Below, one piece after another: positions 16,021 through 24,353 of a stretch of 64,000 nucleotides of DNA. The position numbers and the translations under genes were made by a program. Under the pieces are notes generated by a model, which worked only from the letters and a program-made list of their open reading frames with translations, was not told the origin of the DNA and ran no database searches. Where the stretch lies: assembly GCF_016907365.1 (NCBI RefSeq), contig NZ_JAFBBV010000001.1:1116001-1180000 (forward strand), given 5' to 3'. This stretch comes from Oerskovia paurometabola. GTDB lineage: Bacteria > Actinomycetota > Actinomycetes > Actinomycetales > Cellulomonadaceae. Position 1 is the stretch's first letter; each line of letters starts with the position of its first letter.

Positions 16021-17238
16021 TCAGTGGGTGCGTGGTGCGGTGCGGACGGCGAGCTCGGTCACGGCCGTCCGGTCGATCTTGCCCGGCCCCCGGCGGGGCA
16101 GGGCCGACACGACGAGCAGGTCGCGTGGGGCGGCGGGCGGTCCCAGCGTAGTCGCGACCGCGTGGCGCGCCCGGGCCAGCAGCTCCCCGTCCGCCGACGG
16201 GGAGCGTCGCTCGCCGGTCGTCGTCTCGACCACGGCGACGACGCGCTGCCCCCACTCGGCGTCCGGGACGCCGACGACGCTGACCTCGCCCAGCCCGTCG
16301 GTGCCTGCGAGCGCCGCGGCGAGCACGGCCTCGACCGCTGCCGGCGCCACGTTGACCCCACCCGTGACGATCACGTCGTCCGCCCGCCCGAGCACCGTCA
16401 GGACGCCGTCCGGGGCGAGAGCGCCCAGGTCGCTCGTGCGCAGCCACCGTGTCCCGTCAGGGTCGATGCGGAAGGTCGCGGCCGTGAGCGCCTCGTCGCC
16501 CAGGTACCCCGTGGCGAGCACGGGTCCCGAGATCTCGACGACGCCCGCGGTGTCGGGCCCGAGCTCGTGCCCGGACGCCCCGTCCACGACCCGCACCCGG
16601 ACGCCCTCGAGCGCGACGCCGTCGTACACGCAGCCGCCGCTCGTCTCGGTCATGCCGTAGGTGGTGACGACCGTGGCGCCCGCCTCGCGCGCTCGCGCGA
16701 GGAGCACGGGCGACGCCGCGGCGCCGCCGAGGAGGATCGCGTCGAACGAGCGCAGCGCGGCGAGCGCGGGCTCGCTCCCCGGTCCCGGGTGCAGGAGTCG
16801 GTGGAGCTGGGTCGGGACGAGCGACACGTACCGACGGCCTGCGTCCATGCGGGCCGCGGCGGCGGCGAAGCCCGCGGCGGTGAACGGGGCGTCGAGGTCG
16901 GCGGCGACGAGCCGCGTCCCGGCGACGACCGACCGCAGGACGACCTGGAGCCCGGCCACGTGCGTGGGGGGCAGGGTCAGGAGCCACTGCCCGTCCCCAC
17001 CGAGGCGCTGGTGCGTCGAGCGCGCGGAGGCGACCAGCGCGTCCGCGCCGAGCGCGACCTCGCGGGGCAGCCCGGTCGAGCCAGAGGTCTGCAGCACGAG
17101 CGCCGTCCCCGCCGGGAGGGGGCCCGAGAACGCGAGCGGGGAGGGTGCGACGGCCGGTCCGCGCCCGGCGAGGGCGTCGGCCACCGCGGCCCGCAGGTCG
17201 GCGACGTCAGCAGGTGCGGTTCCCTCGGCGCGTGGCAT
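16021..17238 (-). CDS. menE: o-Succinylbenzoate--CoA ligase (AMP-forming)
   Basis: 405 residues, a compact ANL-superfamily enzyme of the short actinobacterial type. ATP loop TSGSTGLPREV, core motif TTYGMTETSGG, hinge aspartate in RTSDLGALAPDG, GRADDVIVTGGVNV, and the C-terminal catalytic lysine in RRGPGKIDRTAV are all present. It activates o-succinylbenzoate to its CoA thioester for MenB. The Shine-Dalgarno-like GGAGGG abuts the ATG too closely to work, but a TACGCT -10 box six bases upstream suggests a leaderless message and supports this start. Confidence 0.92.
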   Translation of the reverse strand: MPRAEGTAPADVADLRAAVADALAGRGPAVAPSPLAFSGPLPAGTALVLQTSGSTGLPREVALGADALVASARSTHQRLGGDGQWLLTLPPTHVAGLQVVLRSVVAGTRLVAADLDAPFTAAGFAAAAARMDAGRRYVSLVPTQLHRLLHPGPGSEPALAALRSFDAILLGGAAASPVLLARAREAGATVVTTYGMTETSGGCVYDGVALEGVRVRVVDGASGHELGPDTAGVVEISGPVLATGYLGDEALTAATFRIDPDGTRWLRTSDLGALAPDGVLTVLGRADDVIVTGGVNVAPAAVEAVLAAALAGTDGLGEVSVVGVPDAEWGQRVVAVVETTTGERRSPSADGELLARARHAVATTLGPPAAPRDLLVVSALPRRGPGKIDRTAVTELAVRTAPRTH

Positions 17239-17244
17239 CCCTCC

Positions 17245-17250
17245 AGCGTA
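17245..17250 (-). promoter_or_regulatory. -10 box TACGCT for menE-menA, leaderless
   Basis: On the minus strand TACGCT is followed by GGAGGG and the menE ATG (17238). The same hexamer followed by GGAG recurs before menF. Confidence 0.5.
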
Positions 17251-17305
17251 GATCGAGCCGTAGGGTGACGGGGAACCAGCGGAATCGACGAGCGTGAGGG
17301 TACGG

Positions 17306-18370
17306 ATGGACAAGGTGAGGATGTCGCGGGTCGGATGGGCCACGACGGTGGTGGCAGGTCTGCTGGTGCTCTCCGCCTGTGGCGGGGGCGCGCCGACGGA
17401 CGCCACGACGAAGGTCGTCCCGTCCGCTGTCGACGCGGCCAAGGCCTCTCCGCCCGCGCCCGTCGTGCCCGTCGTGTGGCCGCTCACGGGAGTCGCCACG
17501 GAGACCGTGGACGCACGCCCGGCGGTGGCGGTGAAGATCGAGAACCTTCCTGCGGCCCGCCCCCAGACCGGGCTGGACCAGGCCGACATGGTCTGGGAGG
17601 AGGTGGTCGAGGGCGGGATCACCCGGTTCGTCGCGGTCTTCCACTCCCAGGTCCCGGAGACCGTCGGTCCCATCCGGTCCGTGCGACCCATGGACCCGTC
17701 GATCTTCGGCCCGACCGCGGGCGTCCTCGTCTACAGCGGTGGGCAGCCGCCCTTCGTCGCGGCGGTCGGTGAGGCGGGCCTGCAGTCGATCGTCCACGAC
17801 GAGGGCGACGGCGGCTTCTTCCTCAAGAAGGGCAAGAGAGCCCCGCACAACCTGTACGGCACCATGGCCGACTTCTTCTCGCAGGCAGAAGGGGACCGCA
17901 CGGCCCCGCCCGAGCAGTTCCGGCACACGCGGACCCCGGGGCAGGGTACGGCCACGGTGGCCGGGGCGCCCTTCGCGCTCCTCGACGTCAAGCTGACCCA
18001 CTCGAGCCGGGCGCAGTGGCAGTGGGGGACCGCGGAGAACGCCTTCCTGCGGAGCGAGGGCACGACCCCCGCGGTCTCCCCCGAGGGGGTGCGTCTCTCC
18101 GCGGCGAACGTGGTCGTGCTGAGCGTCGAGATGGTCAACACCACGTTCGTGGACCCGGCGGGAACTCCCGTGCCGGAGACCAAGCTCGTCGGCACGGGGG
18201 AGGGGCTCGTGGCGAGCGGCGGCAAGCAGGTCGCGGTGACGTGGTCCAAGGACGCGGTCGAGGCGCCGCTGGTCCTCACGGGGCCCGACGGCGCCCCCGT
18301 CCTCCTGGAGCAGGGCACGACCTGGGTCGAGCTCGTCCCGCGCGGGTCCGGGAGCTACGCGGTCAGCTGA
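17306..18370 (+). CDS. DUF3048 (YerB-like) lipoprotein
   Basis: 354 residues. N-terminal signal with lipobox LVLSACGGG, so lipid-anchored on the outer leaflet. DUF3048 signatures: RPAVAVKIENLPAARPQTGL, ADMVWEEVVEGGITRF, FHSQVPETVGPIRSVRPMD, and a later KRAPHNLYG region. YerB-type proteins are of unknown biochemical function. Start ATG 17306 is chosen because GAGGG lies six bases upstream; GTG 17294 and ATG 17321 are alternatives. It is divergent from menE, and its last 8 bases overlap the end of the convergent hydrolase gene. Confidence 0.85.
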   Translation: MDKVRMSRVGWATTVVAGLLVLSACGGGAPTDATTKVVPSAVDAAKASPPAPVVPVVWPLTGVATETVDARPAVAVKIENLPAARPQTGLDQADMVWEEVVEGGITRFVAVFHSQVPETVGPIRSVRPMDPSIFGPTAGVLVYSGGQPPFVAAVGEAGLQSIVHDEGDGGFFLKKGKRAPHNLYGTMADFFSQAEGDRTAPPEQFRHTRTPGQGTATVAGAPFALLDVKLTHSSRAQWQWGTAENAFLRSEGTTPAVSPEGVRLSAANVVVLSVEMVNTTFVDPAGTPVPETKLVGTGEGLVASGGKQVAVTWSKDAVEAPLVLTGPDGAPVLLEQGTTWVELVPRGSGSYAVS

Positions 18371-19025
18371 CCGTCGTCAGGCGCTCGTCCCGGCCGGGGC
18401 GAGACACCCAGGCGTCCAGGACGTCCTCGAGGGCCGGCAGCCGGTCGAACCCTCCCCCTGCGACGAAGTGCCCGCCGCCCTCGACGACCGTGAGCTCGGC
18501 GTCGAGGACCCGCGCGAGGGCCTCGGTGTGGGCCCGCGGGACGACCGGGTCGTCGTCGGCGACCACGACGTGCCGCCGTGCGGTGCGGGCCGCGATGCCG
18601 GCCGGGTCGAGCGGACGCTCGACGAAACGGTCGACCTCGGGGATCCCCGGGACCTCGTCGACGAACCCGGCGACCAGGGCGAGCCCACCGAGCCGCCAGT
18701 CGTCCTGCCGGGCTCCGAGGTGCTGGAGGATGGTGACGCAGCCCAGGCTGTGCCCCACGAGCACGGTCCTCTCGTCGAGGGGGCCGATCACTCCGGCGAG
18801 GGTCACGAGCCACACGTCGAGGTCGGGCGCCTGCGAGTGCGGCAGGTCGGGGACGACGACCTCGAGGCCCTGGGCCGCGTAGCGGTCGCGGACCGCCCCG
18901 AACCAGTGGTTGTCGGCCGTGGCGCCCAGGCCGTGCACGACCACGACCCTGGTCACGGGTGGGAGCGTGTCGAGCGGCTGTGCGGCGGAGCGGTCGGACG
19001 CCGCGGCGTCGTCGAGAACGGTCAT
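18363..19025 (-). CDS. RBBP9/YdeN-type alpha/beta hydrolase
   Basis: 220 residues. VVVVHGLGATADNHWFGAVRDR opens the fold, LVGHSLGCVTILQHL carries the nucleophile serine elbow (GHSLG), ADDDPVVPRAH supplies the acid, and EGGGHFVAGGGF the catalytic histidine. The family are small serine hydrolases of unclear natural substrate. The ATG at 19025 starts the conserved fold after a short polar leader; upstream in-frame ATGs would add non-conserved sequence. It converges on the DUF3048 gene with an 8-base overlap. Confidence 0.85.
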   Translation of the reverse strand: MTVLDDAAASDRSAAQPLDTLPPVTRVVVVHGLGATADNHWFGAVRDRYAAQGLEVVVPDLPHSQAPDLDVWLVTLAGVIGPLDERTVLVGHSLGCVTILQHLGARQDDWRLGGLALVAGFVDEVPGIPEVDRFVERPLDPAGIAARTARRHVVVADDDPVVPRAHTEALARVLDAELTVVEGGGHFVAGGGFDRLPALEDVLDAWVSRPGRDERLTTVS

Positions 19026-19221
19026 GCCGGAACCGTATCGCCCCGCGCGAGGGGCGTGCGGGCGGTCGCCGCGGGTCGCGCCGTGAGAGGCGCCCGAAGC
19101 CCCCGCCCACCCCTCATCCTCACGGGGGAGGACGCGCTCACCCCTGAGGCTGACGGCGCACCGGTGAGGTCGAGACGCTGGACCGATGCGGCGACTGCGG
19201 GGTCCGCGGGAACGTAGAGGC

Positions 19222-19476
19222 ATGGCAACGATGAACCCCACCCAGAGCCCGTTCGAGCCCGCGCCCACGGTCACCCCGTTCCCGCCCTCGATCGCCCCTA
19301 CCCGCCCTGCCCTGCGCGCCGAGGAGCCGGACGACGACGAGACCGGCGCACGCCCGGCCGCGTCGATCGGGCCGGTCGTCGTCTCGATCGTCCTGCTGTT
19401 CGGCCTGGCCGTCGCGGTGGCCTTCGCGGGGCGCGGGATCGTCGAGATGCTCAGCGGCTTCGCCGCCGGTTCCTGA
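19222..19476 (+). CDS. Small single-pass membrane protein, unknown function
   Basis: 84 residues. A Pro/Thr-rich N-terminus (SPFEPAPTVTPFPPS) and an acidic patch (EEPDDDETG) precede one strong membrane helix (VVVSIVLLFGLAVAVAF), then a short tail. I do not recognise a family. Coding character is supported by third-position GC and the clear helix. AGAGG lies close to ATG 19222 and ten bases from ATG 19231, so the start is uncertain by three codons. The 196 bases upstream hold nothing else I can identify. Confidence 0.6.
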   Translation: MATMNPTQSPFEPAPTVTPFPPSIAPTRPALRAEEPDDDETGARPAASIGPVVVSIVLLFGLAVAVAFAGRGIVEMLSGFAAGS

Positions 19477-19511
19477 CCGGTCCGCCAGCCGACCCGTCGG
19501 GACCTGGCCCG

Positions 19512-20477
19512 TCAGAAGTAGTACGGGAACTCGTCCCACTGCGGGTCCCGGCGCTCGAGGAACGCGTCACGTCCCTCGACCGCCTCGTCGGTCATGTACG
19601 CCAGTCGGGTGGCCTCGCCGGCGAAGACCTGCTGACCCGCGAGACCGTCGTCCGCGAGGTTGAACGCGAACTTGAGCATGCGGATCGCCTGCGGAGACTT
19701 GGTCGCGATGATCCGCGCGTACTCGAGCGCGAGCGGTTCGAGGTCCGCGTGGTCCGCGACCTCGTTGACCGCGCCCCACTCGTACGCGTCCTGGGCCGAG
19801 TACTCGCGGGCGAGGAAGAACACCTCGCGCGCGCGCTTCTGGCCCACCTGCCGGGCGAAGAGCGCCGAGCCGTAGCCCGCGTCGAACGAGCCCACGTTGG
19901 CGTCGGTCTGCTTGAAGCGGGCGTGCTCGCGGCTCGCGATCGACAGGTCCGCGACCACGTGCAGCGAGTGCCCGCCGCCCGCGGCCCAGCCGTTGACGAC
20001 CGCGATCACGACCTTGGGCATGGTCCGGATGAGGCGTTGCACCTCGAGGATGTGCAACCGCCCCGCCTTGGCAGGGTCGATCGCGTCGGCCGTCTGGGCG
20101 TCCTCGCTCGTCGTGTACCGGTACCCGTCACGGCCACGGATGCGTTGGTCGCCGCCCGAGCAGAACGCCCAGCCGCCGTCCTTGGCCGAGGGGCCGTTGC
20201 CCGTGAGGAGGACGGTGCCGACGTCGGACGTCATGCGCGCGTGGTCGAGCACCCGGTAGAGCTCGTCCACGGTGTGGGGACGGAACGCGTTGCGGACCTC
20301 GGGCCGGTGGAAGGCGACACGGACGACGGGCAGGTCGCGCTCGTGCGCCACGCCGTCGCGCGTGCCGCGTTCGACACCACGGTGGTAGGTGATGTCGGTG
20401 AGCCCCTCGAAGCCGGCGACGGTGCGCCATGCCTGGGGGTCGAACGTCTCGGACACCTGTGCGGGGATGCTGCTCAC
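19512..20477 (-). CDS. menB: 1,4-dihydroxy-2-naphthoyl-CoA synthase
   Basis: 321-residue crotonase-fold enzyme. MenB-specific features: FCSGGDQRIRGRDGYRY, NGWAAGGGHSLHVVADL (oxyanion hole and bicarbonate-site region), QTDANVGSFDAGYGSALFAR (catalytic Asp/Tyr loop) and the C-terminal EFPYYF. It closes the second ring by Dieckmann condensation of o-succinylbenzoyl-CoA. Start GTG 20477 is chosen because TAGGGT lies 7 bases upstream, the leaderless spacing; GTG 20486 is the alternative. It stands alone between two oppositely oriented genes. Confidence 0.95.
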   Translation of the reverse strand: MSSIPAQVSETFDPQAWRTVAGFEGLTDITYHRGVERGTRDGVAHERDLPVVRVAFHRPEVRNAFRPHTVDELYRVLDHARMTSDVGTVLLTGNGPSAKDGGWAFCSGGDQRIRGRDGYRYTTSEDAQTADAIDPAKAGRLHILEVQRLIRTMPKVVIAVVNGWAAGGGHSLHVVADLSIASREHARFKQTDANVGSFDAGYGSALFARQVGQKRAREVFFLAREYSAQDAYEWGAVNEVADHADLEPLALEYARIIATKSPQAIRMLKFAFNLADDGLAGQQVFAGEATRLAYMTDEAVEGRDAFLERRDPQWDEFPYYF

Positions 20478-20484
20478 GACCGTC

Positions 20485-20490
20485 ACCCTA
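20485..20490 (-). promoter_or_regulatory. -10 box TAGGGT for menB, leaderless
   Basis: On the minus strand TAGGGT is followed by GACGGTC (7 bases) and the GTG at 20477. No -35 element was recognised. Confidence 0.5.
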
Positions 20491-20624
20491 GCCGCCCGTG
20501 GCGGTGGGTGAGCGGCGCGCCGGACCGGGCGCCGGACCGCGTGGCGGGGACCGCGCGGGCCCGGACCCGGGCGTCGTGGCCCGTCCTCGTGCCCTACGGT
20601 GTGGGGGTGGGGACCTTGGAGGTC

Positions 20625-20652
20625 TTGACGGCAGTGCGTGCGGTCGTGTAAT
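20625..20652 (+). promoter_or_regulatory. Housekeeping-type promoter for the TetR gene
   Basis: TTGACG (20625-20630), 16-base spacer, TGTAAT (20647-20652). This is the best -35/-10 pair in the window and predicts a 5' leader of about 85 bases. The rest of the interval 20491-20743 holds nothing else I can support. Confidence 0.65.
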
Positions 20653-20743
20653 TCGGTGAAGCCCTTTCTGTGTTCAAGATCATGTCGCTGGTCCTCGTCG
20701 TGGCGGGATCGACGGCCTCGTACCGTCCCGGAGGAAGTCACTG

Positions 20744-21352
20744 ATGGCGCCAGAGTCCGAGAAGCACGTCCCCCGCAGGCAGGCCCGAGGCACGCAGCGC
20801 CGCGACCTCATCGTGTCGGCCGCGGCCGAGCTGATCCTGCGTGACGGTCCCTCGAGCGTGACGCACCGGTCCGTGGCCGCGCAGGCCGACGTCCCGCTCG
20901 CCGCGACGACCTACTACTTCTCGGGTCTCGACGACCTCCTCGCGGCGGCGGGGCAGCGCATCGTCCGGGACTGGGCGGAGCGCGCGCAGGCGATCGGCCA
21001 TGCGGTCGCGGACGCCGTCACCGACGGCGGGGTCGACGCGCTCAGCACGCGGTCACGGGCCCTCCTGCTCGTCGACGCCGTGCTCCCGCCCGGGGACCAC
21101 GGGGAGCTCCTGGGCTTCTACGAGCACGTGGTCAGCGCGGGGCGCAGCCCGGTCCTCGCCTCGGCGTTCGCGCAGGGCAGGGGAGAGCTCGACGTCGTGG
21201 TCGACGCACTGCTCGCCCAGCTCGGTCTGCGCTTCTCCGCGGTCCTGCTGATCGCGGTCGTCGACGGCGCCGCGGTCACCGCGCTGTGCGAGGGGCGCAA
21301 CGTCCGCGACCTCGCGGTCGACTGCGTCACGGAGCTCCTCGGCACCTCCTGA
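20744..21352 (+). CDS. TetR-family transcriptional regulator
   Basis: 202 residues. Helix-turn-helix at residues 15-60: RRDLIVSAAAELILRDG, THRSVAAQADVPLAATTYYFSGLDDLL. The C-terminal ligand-binding half is not diagnostic. GGAGG stands nine bases before the ATG. It is divergent from menB and 48 bases upstream of menC, so a role in men gene control is possible but unproven. No clear palindromic operator was found nearby. Confidence 0.88.
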   Translation: MAPESEKHVPRRQARGTQRRDLIVSAAAELILRDGPSSVTHRSVAAQADVPLAATTYYFSGLDDLLAAAGQRIVRDWAERAQAIGHAVADAVTDGGVDALSTRSRALLLVDAVLPPGDHGELLGFYEHVVSAGRSPVLASAFAQGRGELDVVVDALLAQLGLRFSAVLLIAVVDGAAVTALCEGRNVRDLAVDCVTELLGTS

Positions 21353-21388
21353 CGCGGGGGCTGCGCGGCCTCGGCGCGGTCGCGGAGA

Positions 21389-21394
21389 TAGCCT
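21389..21394 (+). promoter_or_regulatory. -10 box TAGCCT for menC-menD, leaderless
   Basis: TAGCCT is followed by six bases and GTG 21401. The spacing favours that GTG over the one at 21395, which touches the hexamer. Confidence 0.5.
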
Positions 21395-21400
21395 GTGACC

Positions 21401-22405
21401 GTGCCTCCCACGTCCCCCTCGAGCCGGACCCCTCGTCTCGTCGCCTGGTCCACGCCCCTGCGCACCCGCTTCCGCGGGCTCGACGTCCGGGACGGTCTGC
21501 TGGTGCGGGGCGAGGCGGGCTGGGCCGAGTTCTCGCCCTTCTGGGAGTACGACGACGCCGAGTCGGGGGCGTGGCTGCGTGCCGCGCGGGAGGCGGCGGA
21601 CCTCGGCTGGCCGGCGCCCGTCCGGGCGAGCGTGCCGGTCAACGTCACGGTCCCCGCGACGGACCCACGGCGCGCGCACGACATCGTGACGTCGTCGGAC
21701 GGGTGCCGGACCGCCAAGGTCAAGGTCGCCCAGCGCGACGCCGCCGGCGTCGTCGAGTCCGTCGACCGGGAGATCGCGCGCCTCGAGGCGGTGCGGGACG
21801 CCCTGGGGCCGGGGGGCCGGATCCGGCTCGACGCGAACGGTGGCTGGGAGCTCGACGAGGCCCTGCGGAGACTGCCGCTGCTGGACCGCGCGGCCGGCGG
21901 CCTCGAGTACGTCGAGCAGCCGTGCGCGAGCGTCGCGGACCTCGCGACGGTGCGACGTGCGACGTCGGTCCTGGTGGCGGCCGACGAGTCGATCCGCCGC
22001 GCCGAGGACCCGTTCGAGGTGCTGCGGGCCGAGGCCGCGGACGTCGTGGTGCTCAAGGTCCAGCCGCTCGGCGGGGTCCGGGCGTGCCTCGACCTGGCCG
22101 AGCGGGTCGGTCTGCCCGTGGTGGTCTCGTCGGCGCTCGAGTCCTCGGTCGGGCTCGCGGCGGGGCTGGCGCTCGCTGCCGCGCTGCCCGAGCTGCCCTT
22201 CGCGTGCGGCCTCGCGACGTCCCAGCTCCTGGCCCACGACGTGGTCGACGAGCCGTTGCTCCCCGTGGGCGGCGAGATCGCGGTGCGGCGTCCCGAGCCG
22301 TCGGCCGCCGCACTGGCGCTCGCGCGCGCGGAGCCGGCCACGGCCGAGCGCTGGGCCGAGCGGTACCGGCGCGTGGGTGCCCTCCTCGACGGAGCAGCGG
22401 CATGA
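21401..22405 (+). CDS. menC: o-Succinylbenzoate synthase
   Basis: 334-residue enolase-superfamily enzyme. The catalytic KxK is TAKVKVAQ (near residue 110), metal ligands are in RLDANGGWELDEA, EYVEQPCAS and VAADESIRRAEDP, and the second lysine in VVVLKVQPLGGV. It dehydrates SHCHC to o-succinylbenzoate. Length fits the short actinobacterial MenC. It overlaps menD by ATGA. The exact start (21395 or 21401, both GTG) is decided here by -10 spacing. Confidence 0.93.
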   Translation: MPPTSPSSRTPRLVAWSTPLRTRFRGLDVRDGLLVRGEAGWAEFSPFWEYDDAESGAWLRAAREAADLGWPAPVRASVPVNVTVPATDPRRAHDIVTSSDGCRTAKVKVAQRDAAGVVESVDREIARLEAVRDALGPGGRIRLDANGGWELDEALRRLPLLDRAAGGLEYVEQPCASVADLATVRRATSVLVAADESIRRAEDPFEVLRAEAADVVVLKVQPLGGVRACLDLAERVGLPVVVSSALESSVGLAAGLALAAALPELPFACGLATSQLLAHDVVDEPLLPVGGEIAVRRPEPSAAALALARAEPATAERWAERYRRVGALLDGAAA

Positions 22406-24240
22406 GCGCCGCCGCGGTGCCCGCGGTGCCCGCCGTGCCCGCCGTGCCCGCCGGTTCCCCGGTGCTGCCGCCGGCCGTCGCCGCGGCGCGCGAGATCGTC
22501 GCGGGCCTGGTCGCGGACGGGGTGCGCGACGTCGTCGTGTCGCCGGGGTCCCGCAGCGCGGCGCTCGCCTACGCGCTCGCCGCGGCCGACGCGGCGGGCC
22601 TGCTGACGCTGCACGTGCGGATCGACGAGCGGGCCGCAGCCTTCCTGGCCCTGGGGCTCTCGCGCGGGTCGCAGGCCGAGGGACCGGGCGGCCTGCGCCC
22701 CGTCGCCGTGGTCACGACGTCGGGCACCGCTGCCGCCAACCTGCACCCCGCGGTGCTCGAGGCCCATCACGCGGGGGTCCCGCTCGTGCTGCTCACGGCC
22801 GACCGGCCGCACGAGCTGCGCGGCACGGGGGCGAACCAGACGACCGACCAGGTCGCCCTGTACGGGACCGCCGTGCGCCAGTCGGCCGACGTCCCGGCTC
22901 CTGACGGGCGTCCGGGCGAGCTGCGCGACCTGCGTGCGCTCCTGGTGCGGGCGCTCGTCGCGGCCCGCGGGACCCGGTCCCGGTACCCCGGGCCGGTGCA
23001 CGTCAACGTGGCGTTCCGCGAGCCCCTCGTGCCGCCCGCACCGCTGGGAGCGCTGCCGTCCGCTGCCCACGAGGCCGGGGTCTCGCCCGACCGGGCCCTC
23101 GTGGCGGGCGCGCGCGACGACGTCGGGCCGTGGCCGCTCGACCCCGCCCCGGCGACCGTGCTCGTCGCGGGCGATGGTGCCGGCGCGGACGCCCGGCGGC
23201 TCGCCGAGGCGCGGGGCTGGCCCCTGCTCGCCGAGGCGTCGTCCGGGGCGGCCGCGGGCAGCCACGCGGTCGCCGCGCACCGGCTCGTGCTGGGGAGCCT
23301 CGGTCACGGGGTCGAGCGCGTCGTCGTCCTGGGACGCCCCACGCTCTCGCGCCCGGTCCAGCAGCTCCTCGCGCGCGAGGACGTCGAGGTGCTCGTCGTC
23401 GCGCCCGGAGGAGGGCCCTGGCCCGACGCGGCACGCTCGGCGAGCGCGATCCTGCCCGGCGTCCCGGACGCGTGGTGGTCGGGGCCGACGGGTGACCGGA
23501 CGTGGCTCGACGCGTGGCGCGGTGCGGGGCAGGCGGCCCGGAAGGCCGTCGCCGACCGGGTGTCCGCCCCCGGCCCGATGACGCCGCTCGCCGTCGCCGC
23601 GGCGGTCGCCGAGGCCTCGGGCCCCGACGACGTGCTCGTGGTCGGGTCGAGCAACCCGGTGCGGGACCTCGACCTCGTCGTCGACTGGGACGTGTCGCCG
23701 CTCGTGCTCGCCAACCGCGGGCTCGCGGGCATCGACGGGATGCTCTCGACCGCGACGGGCGTCGCGCTCGCCGCGGCGCGTGCCGGGCGGCGCACGCGCG
23801 CCCTCGTGGGCGACCTCACGTTCCTGCACGACGTGGGCGGGCTCCTGCGCGGACCGCACGAGCCGGCCGCCGACCTCCAGGTCGTCGTGGTCAACGACGA
23901 CGGCGGGTCGATCTTCGCGACCCTCGAGTACGGGGCGCTCGCCGAGGACGCCCCCGAGACGGCGACCGCGTTCGAGCGCGTGTTCTCGACCCCGCACGGG
24001 GCGGACCTCGCCGCACTGTGCGCGGGGTACGGCGTCCGGCACCGGCTCGTCACGGACACCGCGGCCCTGCGGGCGGAGCTCGCGCGCCCGTCCCACGGTG
24101 TCGAGGTCGTCGAGGTGCGGGTCGAACGTGCGGGGCGCCGCGCGGAGGGCGCATCCCTCGCGGCCGACGTGGGCGCCGCGGTCGCGCGGAGCCTCCCGCG
24201 GGGGCGCGAGGGCCAGGACGCCGCAGGTCGGGACGCCTGA
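22402..24240 (+). CDS. menD: SEPHCHC synthase, thiamine-diphosphate dependent
   Basis: 612 residues. Features: VVVSPGSRSAALAYAL, HVRIDERAAAFLALGL with the cofactor-activating Glu region, TTSGTAAANLHPAVLEAHHAGVPLVLLTADRP, and the ThDP/Mg2+ motif GDLTFLHDVGGLL with NDDGGSIF. It joins isochorismate and 2-oxoglutarate in the first committed step. The first 20 residues contain a VPA run encoded by near-identical 9-base units; they precede the conserved fold and look dispensable. Translation is coupled to menC. Confidence 0.94.
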   Translation: MSAAAVPAVPAVPAVPAGSPVLPPAVAAAREIVAGLVADGVRDVVVSPGSRSAALAYALAAADAAGLLTLHVRIDERAAAFLALGLSRGSQAEGPGGLRPVAVVTTSGTAAANLHPAVLEAHHAGVPLVLLTADRPHELRGTGANQTTDQVALYGTAVRQSADVPAPDGRPGELRDLRALLVRALVAARGTRSRYPGPVHVNVAFREPLVPPAPLGALPSAAHEAGVSPDRALVAGARDDVGPWPLDPAPATVLVAGDGAGADARRLAEARGWPLLAEASSGAAAGSHAVAAHRLVLGSLGHGVERVVVLGRPTLSRPVQQLLAREDVEVLVVAPGGGPWPDAARSASAILPGVPDAWWSGPTGDRTWLDAWRGAGQAARKAVADRVSAPGPMTPLAVAAAVAEASGPDDVLVVGSSNPVRDLDLVVDWDVSPLVLANRGLAGIDGMLSTATGVALAAARAGRRTRALVGDLTFLHDVGGLLRGPHEPAADLQVVVVNDDGGSIFATLEYGALAEDAPETATAFERVFSTPHGADLAALCAGYGVRHRLVTDTAALRAELARPSHGVEVVEVRVERAGRRAEGASLAADVGAAVARSLPRGREGQDAAGRDA

Positions 24241-24353
24241 GAACCCTCCCAGGAGTCGTCCGGAACTCGCAGCGAACTCACAGGATCGTTCAAGCGACGT
24301 TCCAGCGCCGGGGTGTGAAGTAGTCCTCAGAACGAACGAGGAGGGAACACCCC

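Noticed and set aside
22411..22455. GTGCCCGCS repeats at the start of menD as a regulatory repeat
   Set aside because: They lie in frame inside the coding region as a VPA run before the conserved fold, best explained as a low-complexity N-terminus.
24262..24290. ECF sigma-factor (SigE-like) promoter for htrA: GGAAC then CGTT
   Set aside because: The spacer is 20 bases, longer than the usual range, and no further support was seen.
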